The position numbers were made by a program, and so were the translations under genes. The notes below the pieces were generated by a model. That model saw only the letters and a list, made by a program, of their open reading frames with translations, was not told where the DNA came from and searched no databases. A stretch of 64,000 nucleotides of DNA from Fomitopsis serialis (taxonomy: Eukaryota > Basidiomycota > Agaricomycetes > Polyporales > Fomitopsidaceae): NCBI RefSeq assembly GCF_022376445.1, contig NW_025955054.1, forward strand, positions 62,001 through 126,000. The letters run 5' to 3'. Each line of letters starts with the position of its first letter. Position 1 is the stretch's first letter. This document shows, one piece after another, positions 10,691 through 22,760 of the stretch.

Positions 10691-12700
10691 TTCCTTCTCG
10701 AGGTGGCTGAGCCTCCTCCTCCTCTCCTCCGATCTGTCGAGATCGACGAGTGCTCTCGGATTAGCACCACCTCTCGTTCACTATAGCACTAGCCAACCAT
10801 CCGCCTACGATGTTGACGATGATATGGCCACTCATGATCGCGTCTCGCGCACAGCCGCCCTTTGGCATCCGCTATGCCGTCCCCCTCAAGGCCTCAAGGT
10901 CGTCACAGTCGGACAAACATCATAGGCCTCCTCGGTGCGACTCGAAAGCGCCATGACCATCTCTTACCCTCGTATTACTCACATTGACCACGGCTTTCAC
11001 CAGTTCGAGCCATCGCATCCCGCTCACCATGCCCGTGCTAGCCGCTGAGTCCCAAGTCCAATCGCTTATGCTCAAGTCTTGCCCCGTGCAGCTGACTTCC
11101 GCTTAACAGACTTGCGATTCCGTATCAGTGCTCGCATATAGCTGCAAGCTACATCTGTGGAGGCCACTTACAGCGGAGGATGGGCAACAAGGGTCGATCC
11201 GGTGAGTCTTGTTGCGTCTTCTTTCGGGCCTAATGAGACTCAAGCACTCCCGGAAAATACTAGCTGTGAGCGAGTCTATCAAGCGATTTCAGACTCACAG
11301 TCCGTTCATCGTCATGACGTCAGAAGACGCGCGGTCGTCCGTCTTCCGCGGTCACTGTAGGCGGGCGGACACGTTGATTGGTGAGTTCTTAACACGCTCC
11401 TTCTGTGTCCACTTCACCTCATGCTTAACGGCGCCCCGCAGGCCGTCTCTTGTGAACGCAACATGACCGCGTATCTCAGGACTGGCTACGACCCTCCGGA
11501 AAACATCCTAGGTACCTCGCGCTAGTTGGTGAGTGCTTGTTACGATACTCTCGCGCCACTCCCTCGTTCCAGGCGACGTCCTCGCGGCGACCTACCGCGA
11601 TGCCGCCGCTCCTCCGCAAGCTCGCCGTCTCGTCATCCACTCGACCTCTCGTGCTCGTTTGTGCCTCCCGCGTCATCAACACGCATAGACCCATCTGCTC
11701 TTCTGCTTCAGTCGATCCTCAACCGCGCATCTCACGCTCTACGAATATGCTCAGCCTTCATAACCTCCGGGTCTTCCGGCACCACCGCAATAGGAGCTGC
11801 GTGCAGTCGAAAGTGTCCGCGCCGCGTCCTCGGAGCTTTAGCAGGCCGCACGTCGCGCGCGGAGCGGAATACACGTCACCAGCCCGTCTTGTGCGTCGCC
11901 GCACCGTCTGTGGTCAACTTGATACATTCCTGGATCGAACGTTCAAGGAAGTGCGTTCGCTGCGTTCGTTGCTAGGTGCAGCACGGGTGTCTCGTCGGAG
12001 CCCTCGGCGAGTCCTACCCATCAACGCGAATACGAAGGGGTAAAGATCTCTTTGCTCTCACCTAGCCGAACCGATCGCGACGCTGCAGCGCGGACCACTC
12101 CTCGTTCGCTGGTTGTGCTGGCTGACGACCATCTGGCCCGAGGACTGTACACAGCAGGTCTCGTAATCTCGCTCTACATCGTCTACTCTCCTGCCAACGC
12201 CCACGACCGCGGTTCCTTCGCTTTTCATCACCCTTACACCCGGTGACCTACCCCCTGCCACGCATATACCAGACTCGTACGCCACGCGAGGTCGCCGACG
12301 GTCGCCCTCCGCCCGCCATGAGCCTCACCACGTACGTCACGCCTGGTGAGAATCGATTCCCGCTGAGCATCGGACGTATCGTGCTCCCCGTTTTCCGCTT
12401 TCATCTACGACCTACGGCCATCATCCGACCCATACACAAGCCGAATGGAGGGAGCGCGCGGTTCGTCGACCAACAACGCTCGCCAATCGCTGGGGATCCG
12501 TCACTTGCTAACTTCTTTCCCGCCGTGGGCCGCCATCCCGCGGCTCAGATCGTGCAGTATTGAACAATGCCGTCGCGGTCGGACGTGGATTAGTACGGTG
12601 GTTGCTTTGCTTCATCGTGTACGTACCAAGTTTCCCCGAGTCGTCGTTCGAGTCGTCGGCACTATCGAGATTCGAGACGTCCATTGCTTGTCGGTCTAGC
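10691..12700. repeat. Repeat family YZ, copy 3 (Z part)
   Basis: It begins with CAACCATCCGCCTACGATG near 10794, like 2504-2520 and 21150-21170. It continues through GGTCGATCCGGTGAGTCTTG near 11195, the exon-like piece MTAYLRTGYDPPENILGTSR at 11463-11524, and the GGCCATCATCCGACCCAT block near 12417. Splice-like GTGAGT...CAG signals and short frames suggest an old gene, now broken. The flank at 10690 joins the desaturase copy A promoter, so two unrelated duplicated units abut here. Confidence 0.5.
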
Positions 12701-13480
12701 TGCATCCGCTACCACATCTCCGCTTTACGTTTCTATGGACCATCCTGACGTCAACATGAATTGCGTCGCTCGTCTTTCCTCAAACCAAAGTGACCGGCGA
12801 TCCATGAACTCTGACGGTCTTCAACCATGCGGGAGATTCATCTCTGGTGGAGGCTCTGTATACGAAATCGTCCATTGGTGCAAATCTCTATGTAGCTCTG
12901 TGTAGAATTCACTCGCGGCAACATGCCTGTTCTCTGGCCGCATAGTGCAACTCGCACCACTCGTACGATTCCAGTTCGCAGATGTCTCTGAATCACTGAT
13001 GCCATACATGTGAATTGCAGGAACACATTACCAGGCGCCATTTTACCATGGCGTGGGCAATGCGCGCAAGCCGACGCATGTCTCCAGAGACCACTATCCA
13101 CGCACGCGCGGCGGAAGGTTACCTCGGAGCGGAGAATGCTGGGACACCGCTCAGACAAGTGCGGACGACTTGTATTGCGGTACGGATGGCCAAACGAGGA
13201 TGGATCTGTGCTCACGAGGAAACAAAGCGGAGGAGCGTACTATAGCACCGCCGGATGCGGTCGGCGGGTGAGTCGCATCAGTCCCTCTATCCCGTCCTCG
13301 TCACGCTGAGTTCCTTCTTCAGCACGCTCGCCCTCTACATACCTGCTAAGTCGCCCGCAGATCGTGCATCCGATAATATCACCTCCCTCGACAGTCGCCC
13401 CGGATCTTCACGTGCTCGATGCCCCTAGTCCGCCTCGTCTTCGAACATACGTCTTCCGCAATACAGTGTCTGCGCTTCCG
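12701..13480. other. No recognisable gene
   Basis: Only short frames with no known domain lie between repeat YZ copy 3 and the desaturase copy B fragment. Confidence 0.35.
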
Positions 13481-13852
13481 ACCGTTGGACAGACACTTGG
13501 CGTTCACCGCGCAAAAAGGTGCTTGGGCACGGCTGCGTGGACGGCCTTGATCGAGAGCGAGGGCAGGGGCGGGGCGAAGGGCGAGCGGGTGAGTGCGCTG
13601 TACAGTACTCGGGCGAGTCGGCAGTGCGGAGAAGGGCCATGATAGGGGATGGGCGTGCTGGGAGGGACGCGTGTGGAGTCTTTGGTGGACGGCGGACATG
13701 GCGATCTCCCAGCCTCCGAGGCTGCCACAGTGGCGGAATGCTAGTGAAATGGCGGGTTCTGCGCGGCGCGTTCATGCGCCATCACCCGCGTGTCTGGACG
13801 CGCCGACGCGATCACTCCACAAGGGTGCTTCTTGCTCGAGAAGGTTGGGCTG
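13480..13852 (-). pseudogene. Delta-12 desaturase N-terminal fragment, copy B
   Basis: On the minus strand the ATG is at 13640 (MALLRTADSPEY). A following piece, PFAPPLPSLSIKAVHAAVPK, lies in another frame, so at least one frameshift lies between them. Only exon 1 and its promoter are present; all three histidine boxes are missing. The 5' flank with TGTCCGCCGTCC and the upstream motif at 13795-13830 matches copies A and C. Confidence 0.7.
13795..13830 (-). promoter_or_regulatory. Shared upstream motif, desaturase copy B (diverged)
   Basis: The gene-direction core is CTTGTGGAGTGATCGCGTC, 155-190 bp upstream of the ATG at 13640. It differs from the consensus at a few bases. Confidence 0.4.
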
Positions 13853-13899
13853 AAAAATGGCTGAGTCTACCAGCATCCCTCGGACGACGGTGACAACGA

Positions 13900-15965
13900 G
13901 TACTACTTGAGTACTACTACTCAATGAGCCAGCCCACATCTCCACCTGAGTCCCTGCAGCCTATCCTTTGTTTGCCCAGGACGTACCGCCGGACGTTATC
14001 CTCTCCAGGCCCGTAACGCCGTCAATATGGACGGTGGCAAGAATTTGTCCAGACCAATCGATCGTATGCGGTGTTTCCCATGTACGCCTGCCTCCGTACG
14101 TTGGTCTTATTTGCGTATGCTCCAGTCTACTTTCATGTTTCTCCTTAATCTTACATGTTCCCCGTGAACCCGTTCAGTCCCGGTCGACAAAGCGTTGTGT
14201 TCTCCGTGGGATACTAGATGCAAGCTATGGGCCACTGGTTACTTCATTAAGGTGCGCTGAGATCATGTCAATGTCTCTCGGTAGTCCTTTATTGAGCAAG
14301 AATTGCATATACGAGAGCGCGGTAACTGACAGCTCGTACTGTGCGTGCTCCATCAGGCTGACAAGTCAGCGGGACTCCTCCACGGACTCCACTCCAGGAT
14401 CGCTGTCATACCGCAACTGCTCTCGGCGCTGTCCCGTCAACTACGTGGTGGACCCCTCCTCATTATCAGGTGCGTCGTCCCCATCTACAACAAGTTAGTT
14501 GCTGACGTGTCCAATAATCCAACTCGACACCGTTTTATGCGTTGCGCCTCTACCAGTTCCCATCTTCCAACAGCTCCCGCCCCGCAGTACGCCCCGCGTG
14601 CGTCCTCCCGTCCTCTGCACTCTGCGCCGACTCTACACTCCACTTCCGGCCGTTCCGGGCGCGCTACCACACCATCCTGAATCAGCCCATCTCGTCGAGG
14701 AAGGGTTTCCGCAGCGCCGCCGTCATGCATCTTGGACCCTCGCCATGATTGCGAACGCGGCTTGGTTCCGGCCGCCTTGGATGTCACGACGCTCGAGTTG
14801 AGTACGCCTCGACTTCCGGCTCATGTTATTTAGTAACCTCGGGGACATCTTCGCAGACATCTATCACCGTTCGTTCGGGGACGATCAACGAGACCCGACG
14901 CGCGTGGGGTGCCGGTACGCGTGCCGGGTTCGTCCTGGCGGCTCACGCTCTTTGTGACCCGCTCCTCGTGCAACTAAGTCAACCACTGTTGGCAGGATCC
15001 GTCCAAGCTGTGCACGTACGACCCGGAGAGAATTCTCCAGGGATCCTCTCACCACACTCCTCGTTACACTGCGAGTTGATCGGGTTCGTGTACGAACCCA
15101 GGACGTTCGATGCGCCCTCCGTCTCGACCAGACCTCACTCGTGCTGCGGCACAGAGCCTCTGTTACTCGACTTGAACGTGGTGCGCATGTCGGTGACTCA
15201 TGACCCGCGCTGATGCGCAGAACCACACGTCCCATGGCACAGGCTCGACGCACACCGTATAATGCAGGCTCATCTCAACGGGGCTTGAAGTCGGCGACCG
15301 CACGTCCTTTCCGCGGCGCGACGCAAGCCTTGTCTACAATTTGAACGGACGCGGAAACGTCTCGAGACCGCCCCCTCGCGCCCTGCGCTCAGGTGTCAGC
15401 CACCCTCCTCGCCTCCTCGCTGTGTCGAGTGATCGCGCAGCCGAGGAGCTCACCAGTCGGTCGACGACATCCGTTTCGGGTTTCCGGACGTACCCGCGCC
15501 GGGTCTCGCTGGCCTGCCCTGCTTCGCTCGTACGGACGCTTGCCACTCGGAGCCCGGACGTGTGACGATGACGACACTTGAACCGACATCTCGTCCGTCT
15601 GCGGCTACCCGTCGCGCACCTCTGGCTTGAGGCGTGTGCGGCCCACAACGGTGGCCCGACGAGCGGATCGCCGCCGTCCTTACTCCATTCGTGTGTACTT
15701 CCGCCCGACCAGGCTGTCCTTGCATTTCCTTCGACGGACTCTGGCAGCGCAGGGTATGCGCTACTGATTCGTTGTGCGCTCCCTGCGTTCGCGTTCTCTC
15801 GCTGACTGGCAGCCACTCACTCGCGACGCCGCTGACGACGGCAAAGTATGTCTTCCTGAACGCTTCCGAGTCGGATCTGACTCACCGCCTCCATCGATTG
15901 ACCGGTCTAGTCTAAATACGCCATTGCAGCCCGCGTCGAAATCGCAGACAGCTGGGGCCACGAAT
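13900..15965. other. No recognisable gene
   Basis: About 2 kb with many short overlapping frames on both strands (the longest about 176 codons at 13968-14498 +). None carries a family motif I recognise, and no exon chain with conserved phase could be built. It may be decayed genic sequence, since splice-like signals are frequent. Confidence 0.35.
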
Positions 15966-15969
15966 TACG

Positions 15970-16260
15970 GACGACAACGACTTTCCCATCAGGATCGGGG
16001 TCGAAGAAGAGCATCAACAATCCGCGGGCAAGCCACGGCGCGAACAGAGCAACCGTGCGGGACTTGATCGCAGACATCGCAAGCTTGGAGTGCGCGTTGT
16101 TCGTTGGCTTCTATGTTTCGAGCCGGATCGCTATGGAGCAACGAGGAAGCCGCTCGACGATAGACTCGGAGGCTGCGAGCGAGAAGTTCGTGAAAAGCAG
16201 ATGTAGGGCTGGGAGCGTCCGTCCCGCCGGTGGGTGGTTCTTCGATTGGATTCCAGTCTT
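15970..16260 (-). pseudogene. F-box gene relic, 3' part
   Basis: On the minus strand the stretch translates as AMSAIKSRTVALFAPWL, then FFDPDPDGKVVV. This matches MSAIKSYMINLFAPWLDR and IPDPDGELSV near the C-terminus of the F-box protein at 35426-37555, and the corresponding part of 23756-25807. A piece further upstream (about 16200) resembles the segment before it, but in another frame. No F-box remains. Confidence 0.65.
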
Positions 16261-16636
16261 CAGAGGGCCCCTGACTGCGCCAGATAGGCTTCACAGCTCG
16301 CACAGCTCGATTGGTCTGCTTACTACTTGAAACTCGACTTGAACCTGCTAGTCGACAAATATCCATGCACGCGACATTGTGGCATTGGGTCGCCGCTCCC
16401 ACATCGCACAATAGCACGCCCCAGGATCTCCCCCAGGCTGCACTAGGCCGCCCTATCGTGTCCATCATGACCATGAGCACCTCGAGGTATGTCTCTGCAT
16501 TCTTCATACTTGGCCTGAACTTGTTCAAGTCGTTCCGGGTCCATTATGCGCAGTTTCTCTCCAGGTCCTTCCCATCAGAGACGTGATGAGGGACTTCCCA
16601 AGTCAGACTACTTCTTACCTTTCCTGCCAGTGGAGC

Positions 16637-16660
16637 GCTTGCGTGGCGTGACCGCGTTCC
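16637..16660 (+). promoter_or_regulatory. Shared upstream motif, MYND gene
   Basis: It reads CGCTTGCGTGGCGTGACCGC then GTTCC, 203-226 bp upstream of the ATG at 16863 (145-168 bp if the 58-bp 5'UTR intron is discounted). It has the same orientation relative to the gene as in the desaturase copies. Confidence 0.45.
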
Positions 16661-16743
16661 ATTCTTCAAGCTTCAGACGCGCGTTGCGCGTGCGCCGTGT
16701 GAATTGCACTGGACCCACTGTCGCAACCCTTCCGAAGAACTAC

Positions 16744-16762
16744 CTCTCTCTCTCTCTCTCTC
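16744..16762 (+). repeat. CT microsatellite just upstream of 5'UTR intron
   Basis: An uninterrupted run of about nine CT units, followed by a C tract and the intron donor at 16773. Pyrimidine tracts of this kind are typical near fungal transcription starts. Confidence 0.6.
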
Positions 16763-16772
16763 CCCCCAAGGT

Positions 16773-16830
16773 GTAAGTAGCTCGCGTTCGTTAAGCTGCA
16801 TGACCTATGGCTGACGAGGCTGTTCGATAG
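16773..16830 (+). other. 5'UTR intron of MYND gene
   Basis: It starts GTAAGTAGCTCG, has a CTGAC branch-like site, and ends TTCGATAG, 58 bp in all. Its position relative to the ATG corresponds to the 5'UTR introns of the other MYND paralogues, although its sequence differs. Confidence 0.55.
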
Positions 16831-16862
16831 TGGCCTCCAAGTCTGCTCGGGCTACGAGAGGG

Positions 16863-18437
16863 ATGGCGGACATAGCTGACATCGGCCCACTTTTCACCTC
16901 CGCCATGAAGGACCCGACGCGTCCGACACACTGCGCCAGGGTTCTCTGCGGCTGCCTCCATCTATTGGACGGGGAGACCAAAGATGCGCCGTACGCGTTG
17001 TACCAGCGCTACTACATGTCTCGAAGTGAAAACTACGAAGACATCCGCAGGATGTTCCCCGATTACCTGAACGCATGCATCGTTTTTCTGAGCATGCCAC
17101 GCTCGAATCAGGAAACCGAGGGTCTCGATGAATTCCTCAGTATGTGCCCCTGCTCATGCGCCTCGGACGAGAATACGGCGGAGGCGCTGGAATGGCTGCA
17201 CGCATTCGAGGCCGCTCGTCAGTTCACCCTCCGAGACTTGACTGAAGCGCTCATCCGTCACCTCGGCGGTGTACTGAATGATGCTGTTGTATCACGGACC
17301 GTCGGCGGTACTGTCGCAACGGGTGGCCTCACAAAGCATCGCAAAAAACATGCTGGAAGACCTCTTTGGCCCGTGGACCCCAGCCAACTTCTCCCCTTTG
17401 GCCTCGAGCAGTCGATGAAAGGATACGCCACGTCCTTCCGCTTGTGCCGTCAAGATAGGTACGAGGAGACCCTTTCGCTCATCAACAAGCTTCTTGCCAT
17501 CTGTGGTCGAACTGTTACCCCGCATCTCCTTCAGTTCCAGCCTGAATGGCCATTGCTCATTACCAACCTCGCGCTTCGTCTCTGCACAGAGCGCAATGAA
17601 ACACTCGGCAAGCCTGTCGAGCTTGGTGTCGAGCTGAACTGGATGTACGCCCTCTTGCATATAGTGGAGCTCTGTCGAAACATCACGTACGCCGCCAATC
17701 CATCAGATATCGCCCTCTTTGTACGCATTGCCATACGGTTCGAAGGCTCGGACAATGGCACTTGTGGCCTTCTCTTCCTCTGCGATTTGATGCTCAACCG
17801 CCTACCGCTGTTCCGCGAGGGTACAGTCTTGTTTCCCGACATCCTCATCACCGAACTCTCCAAAGGGTTTGCCCGCTTCGGGGCAGCATTCTACCTTCAC
17901 AAGCCCACAGACGACACAAGAGTCTACCACCAGTCGATCCTCCTCCAGCACGCGGAAATGGAAGCCTGCTTAGAAGACCCTCTGCAGCGCGCCTTCGAGT
18001 GCTTCGGCTGGGCGTCCATGGTGCGACACTGCTCTTTACCAGAGTGCCACGAGACGTTTGCCACCGCCAGCAGGACGTTCGCCCGCTGTGCAGGCTGTGG
18101 CGTCCTACGGTACTGCTCCCGCCCGTGCCAGATACGCGCCTGGAAGCACGCGACGCACCCACACAAGGGGGTCTGCACGAAGCTGCGCGTGCTGAGAGAG
18201 CGGACACACCTCCCGCGGGATCAGGAGCTAGATCCCCGCCGCGATCGTCAGCTATTTATCGAGGCGTGCGAGGCGGACGAGGGCCTCGCGGCGCTTGCGG
18301 AAGACTGCGGGAAGTATATGTACGGGTTGGTAACTGCGCGAAGGGACAACAGCAAGCTTTTGGTACCGGAGGCGTTCCTGGCGTTCTGGAAGCCCGACAC
18401 GCTTTCGCCCGTCCCTACAACTGCCACTGGGGAATGA
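16863..18437 (+). CDS. MYND-type zinc-finger protein, subfamily 2
   Basis: A single 524-codon exon. The ATG at 16863 (MADIADIGPLF) is the first one, and it aligns with the starts of the paralogues. Residues about 1-380 form an unnamed helical domain shared by the local family, with landmarks CARVLCGCLHLLDG, HLGGVLNDAV, KHRKKHAG and PFGLEQSMKGYA. A MYND finger follows at about 390-438 with the full C-C-C-C-C-C-H-C ligand set (CSLPECHETF, ARCAGCGVLRYC, RAWKH, HKGVC). MYND fingers bind proline-rich peptides in known proteins; here the partner and role are unknown. The tail (about 90 residues) is charged. The closest relative in the window is the broken copy at 45950-47524, with which it shares RERTHLP. 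Confidence 0.88.
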   Translation: MADIADIGPLFTSAMKDPTRPTHCARVLCGCLHLLDGETKDAPYALYQRYYMSRSENYEDIRRMFPDYLNACIVFLSMPRSNQETEGLDEFLSMCPCSCASDENTAEALEWLHAFEAARQFTLRDLTEALIRHLGGVLNDAVVSRTVGGTVATGGLTKHRKKHAGRPLWPVDPSQLLPFGLEQSMKGYATSFRLCRQDRYEETLSLINKLLAICGRTVTPHLLQFQPEWPLLITNLALRLCTERNETLGKPVELGVELNWMYALLHIVELCRNITYAANPSDIALFVRIAIRFEGSDNGTCGLLFLCDLMLNRLPLFREGTVLFPDILITELSKGFARFGAAFYLHKPTDDTRVYHQSILLQHAEMEACLEDPLQRAFECFGWASMVRHCSLPECHETFATASRTFARCAGCGVLRYCSRPCQIRAWKHATHPHKGVCTKLRVLRERTHLPRDQELDPRRDRQLFIEACEADEGLAALAEDCGKYMYGLVTARRDNSKLLVPEAFLAFWKPDTLSPVPTTATGE

Positions 18438-19165
18438 TCATTCTCGGCTCACTGGCGACTGACCTTGTGATTGATGCTATCTTTGGTGCTCAGGCTACGT
18501 GTATCTACGAAGTATCAGAACCCGAATGCTCATTGTTGTTGATGTTTTGGACTTAATTCTACTCGCAGATGCGCTCGATCCTGGGAGAGCTTCAAGCAAG
18601 CCTGAGGATGCTTGCATCGTCGGGCATGGTTGTTTTACGGAGTCGAGAAATGAAGGCTCCCGCTGTACTGTGTATGGTGCCTGCTCAATGTTCACAACGG
18701 ACGCGCGGGGCGGATGGCCAAGTGCAGAGTTGTTGCCACGGAGTTGTACTGAAAGTGTGACATCGACCAAAAGGCTGGGATGCTGGTGCGCCAATGTCCA
18801 AAGCTCAACTTGAAGGGGTCGTCATCTTTTCACCAGCGTCAGTGCTAAGTAGTCTCCGTTGCCGACCATAAAAGAACGACAAGGTGCTCAGTGGTACTAC
18901 CTGATGAGTTCCATCCGTTTCGGTCGACACTATGGCCCGTACGTCGTCCCAATACGCGCCTCCTTCATAACGACCCATGTCTTCGGTGGCGATAAGCAAC
19001 TCAGACAAGCTCAATTCTCTGAAGTCTGCATTTCAACGTGATTGCGCAGTCGCAATCCTGATACGAGCTTGAACATGCCATAACCGATCAACCTGCAATG
19101 CAGGGACATAGCCTCAAATACATACATGTAACGAACAGGTAGTGCAACCCGACAAAGTACCAATA
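18438..19165. other. No recognisable gene
   Basis: The 3' flank of the MYND gene. Only short frames are present. Confidence 0.4.
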
Positions 19166-19169
19166 TCAA

Positions 19170-19720
19170 TCATACATCAGCTTCCTTGGCGGGACGGGTA
19201 TCCGCGACGGGCGATGATGAGGAGTACTCAGGCTCCCGCACGGCCTCGCCACGCATGTTCTCGCTGAAAGAACACGGCGTCGCCTGTACTCTCGATGAAC
19301 TTGCACTGCGTGAACCTCCGCCAGAGGGCGTGAAACGCCGGCTGGTGACGTCAGCATCAAACGACGAACGAACGGGCTCGGACAAAGCGACCTGCCCTCA
19401 AATCATAGTAGCCCCGAGCACGGGCTTGATCGCTTTAATCACATTAGAGAGTTTATCTGCTGGGAATGGCAGCGAATCATAACGTACACGGAAGGACACT
19501 CACAGAACGGTACCTCAAGGAGAAGTGGTAGATGACGTGGTCATGGGCAATCTAAGGGACGCCAGTCAGCCACGCACGTTGACAACGCCATCAGCATTTC
19601 CTTGTCTCGTTGGATGGGATAGGCTCACCCGTTGTGAGCTCGCTGCTGACAACGCGGATGAGACCCCCTGTGCAGCAATGAAGAGACATTGCTATCATTA
19701 AACCTCGGCGCGATACGTTC
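19170..19720 (-). pseudogene. Delta-12 desaturase C-terminal fragment, copy D
   Basis: On the minus strand the frame fragments include VQATPCSFSENMRGEAVREPE. This corresponds to the last exon of copy C (CKFVESTGDVVFFKNMRGEAV). The CTGTGCAGC/CCCGTTGTGAGC block near 19630-19680 matches copy C near 54690 and copy A near 8860. The N-terminal two thirds are absent, and the exon is frameshifted. Confidence 0.6.
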
Positions 19721-19739
19721 CGGTGTCTTTGTCTATGGC

Positions 19740-20170
19740 ATACGGATAGTTTCGTTGCAGCCAGCATGGCAGGCAAGCCTCCCCAGCTCGGGCAGAGTCA
19801 TGCCGCATTGGTTTCTACACCTTCGTCGCCGATAACGACGAACGACACGTCGAGTTCGACGTCGCGCAGACATCCCGAATATCGCCTCCGGATAAGAGGG
19901 GACCCCAAAGGTAGCGTAAGCAAGCTCGTCCGGCTGAGTAGACCATAGCTTGCTACGGTGTCGCTCGGTCCTGCAGCCTCGCTCACCATCGTACCAGAGA
20001 AGCGAGATCGCATCGCTCTGCCCAGAAGATGGTCGACCGACGAGCCGAACCGTCGTACCTTGAATGCAGGACGAGGGACGTACGACGAGTACGTTGTTCC
20101 GACCGATGACATCCATGCAAGGGCATCGCCGTGCTAGAGCACGCCGGGAGCGATCAGCGGAGGACCACAT
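19740..20170 (-). repeat. Repeat family W, copy 1
   Basis: The reverse complement matches 29280-29570. The translated pieces YGLLSRTSLL, LIRRRYSGCL and FVVIGDEGVETN here align with YGLLSSVSF, LIRRWCPGCL and FVGIAGDGRRNP there. Both are broken frames, perhaps from a membrane protein; the family is not recognised. Confidence 0.45.
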
Positions 20171-20249
20171 AGACATCGCAGACGCGAAACCTCCAACCGC
20201 GCGGGAGATGGCACAATAACTTCTTGGTTGCGGTTCATCTGCAGAGCGA

Positions 20250-22760
20250 CGGCTCAACGTCAGGGTGGTTAGTAGCATAAGACTGGGGACGGAGTGACGT
20301 GCTGTATCGCGTGTCACATCGCGGGTGGATCGCCATCTCGTTCCCGCCGTGCAGGTCTGTTCGTCCAGCGTTGACGAACTGCAGGCTCGTATTGCGCTCG
20401 ATGTATGCGGGAGCCGGACGAGCAAGGGAGGAAACCCTGCGAAGCTGAGATACATGAAAGCCCGGAAACGCCAGTGTGCTACAAAGGACGGATACGGATG
20501 ATAAGGCGGGCTGACGTACCGATGCGAGTTCAGATTTTGCTTCCACGAGAGAGGGAGCCTGTACATATCCTGAGAAATGTGGACTTCGCAGAGGACGGAC
20601 AGCAAGACGTGCGGACATACCGCAGCCAGGTGATACGTACCCCTCCAGGAAAGCTCTCAAGGGACTTGCGGGGGATGCGTACGCTCGACAGGCTGGGTAG
20701 GGGAGGGGGCATACCACTTGCCCGTTGGCTGAGCGAGGTGTTCGTCGTCGTCATCTAGTAACAGCTGCAGAGAGTGCTGTTCGGAGAGTACGCGGAGACG
20801 AGGACATACGCGCGGGTGCGAACATACCCCTAGTGTCACTAGTAGTGCCAGCACCGGTCCTACGCCCCTCGTCCGGTAAGGGAGCCCAGGAGCTCCAAGT
20901 CCTGCAAAGCACTGAGACGGACGAACGAAGCAGAGGGGGCAGAGTGACGCGTGCACTTGACCGGCCGGATGGATGCGGTAGACTGCCAGCATAAGAGGGA
21001 GAAGTCCGCGACTGCTGCCGGTCCCAAGACCCACGCCCTCACGCGCACGCCGTGGCGGGTGTCGACAGGCAGTGTGGCGGCGACGTCGAGTGCAGAAGCG
21101 CGCGTGTGGCGGGGCCCGCGTGACCGTCCGCTCCCCAACAGAGCTCACTGGCCCGCCACCCGCCTGCGACGCCGAAGGTGACATCGACCACCTATCGCGT
21201 CTCACGCATAGCCATCTGCGCGTCGTGCACGGCCGTTCCGCGATACTCGTTCGCCGCCTGCAGGCCATACGCGTCACCGTCCCGTGTTCTTTCAGTCTGA
21301 AGACCTGACCGACACGCAGAGGCCTCCTCGGCGCGACTCGAGAAAAAGCTCCATGGTGAGTTCCCCCCCCATGTCTGATAAGCTTACGGTGTGCAGACTC
21401 TTACCACTTCCAGTCGTTGCATGTCGGGTCCCGTCCTCCGTTCCGGTGCTGGTCGCTCTCCCAATTCCATTCGCGTGCTCGACTCCCGTCCTCTCCACCT
21501 CCAGGCCGCCTTTAAGACCCGCGATCCCGTAACAGCGCGTGACAATCGTCGCACAATGCATTCGCGGAGGCCACTGACAGTGGAGGCTTGTAGGGCTGCC
21601 AAGGTCGTCCCGGTGAGTCTCGAGTAACTTCCGTTGCGGCTTCTTTCGAGCTTGATGAGACTCAAACACGCTCGGAAGATCCTCGCTGTGAGCGAGTCTA
21701 TCATGTACTCTGAGGCTCCAATCCACTCACCACCACGACGTCAGAGGACGCGAGGATGGACGTCTTCCGCGGTCACTGCAGGCGCGCGGACACGATTGCT
21801 TGGTGAGTTCTGAAACACGCCCCTTCTCCATCCACTTCGCCTCACGCTCAACGGCGCCCCGTAGGTCGTCCTCTTTGTGTGCGGCATGTTTGCGTATTGC
21901 AGGACTGGCTTTCCCCCCTCTGGAGAATATACTAGGGGGTGCGTGTTCGCTCATTTTCTCGCCTCCGTCACTGCCTCATTTCTGACGATGTGCTCGTGGT
22001 CACCTAACCTGATGCCGCCGCGTCTCTACACGCTCGCAGTCTCTTTGTCTCCCGCGAACGATCCGTCTGCCCTCCTGCCACCGGTCATCCTCACGCCCAC
22101 GCGTCCCACGCTGACCACGACTACACCCAGCATCCAGAGTATTCGCGCCCTCCAGTGTCCTCGCAGCAAGAGCAGCGTGTGGTCAAAAGCTTTCGTGGTG
22201 CGTCCTTGGAACCTCGACAGGCCGCACGTCGCGCCCGGAACGGCAGTCGCATCTCTGGTATATCTTATGCGACACGACACCATCTGTGGGTGAACTGCGA
22301 AAGTCCCTGGATCGAACGATCAAAGCCGTGCGTTTTCTCCCTTAGTTGGGCGCAGCGCGGGTGTCTCATGGGGCACCTTCGTGGACCGTGGCTCATGTCT
22401 AACCATCAATGCGAACACGTACGGGCGAAGTATCTCCTCGCTGAACTGTTTGCGACGCTGCAGTCGAAGACCTCCGGCCCTACTCCCTTACGACGCATAT
22501 TTACCGAACTTGTACGCCACCCGCCGAAGGTCTCGCAAGGTTATATCCGTCGGGTCTCACCGCGTACGTCACGCCCGGCGAGAGTCTCTTGCGGCTGAGC
22601 AGCGGGGGCACCGCGCTCCCTGTTTGTCGGTTCGGTACACGACTTACGGGCGTCCTCCGACCCCTACACAGATCGAGTAGAGGGAACGTCTGGTCCATCG
22701 ATTCTTATTTCTGCCAGCATCGATCGCCGCCCACCGGGGAAGTCACCACTTGCGAAGGAC
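20250..22760. repeat. Repeat family YZ, copy 2
   Basis: The longest copy. It is colinear with 1380-3920 in its first two thirds and with 33190-34830 and 10691-12700 in its last two thirds. Pieces with splice signals (GGTGAGTCTCGAG at 21611, TTGGTGAGTTCTG at 21799) recur at matching positions in each copy. All frames are interrupted. Confidence 0.5.

Noticed and set aside
16830..16862. Eleven extra residues (MASKSARATRG) at the front of the MYND protein
   Set aside because: They begin with GTG, which a fungal nuclear gene would not use, and they directly follow the 5'UTR intron acceptor. The ATG at 16863 aligns with the paralogues.
19733..20605. 290-codon minus-strand frame
   Set aside because: It crosses repeat families W and YZ in a frame that disagrees with the homologous copy at 29280-29570; the composition is Arg-rich and no domain is present.
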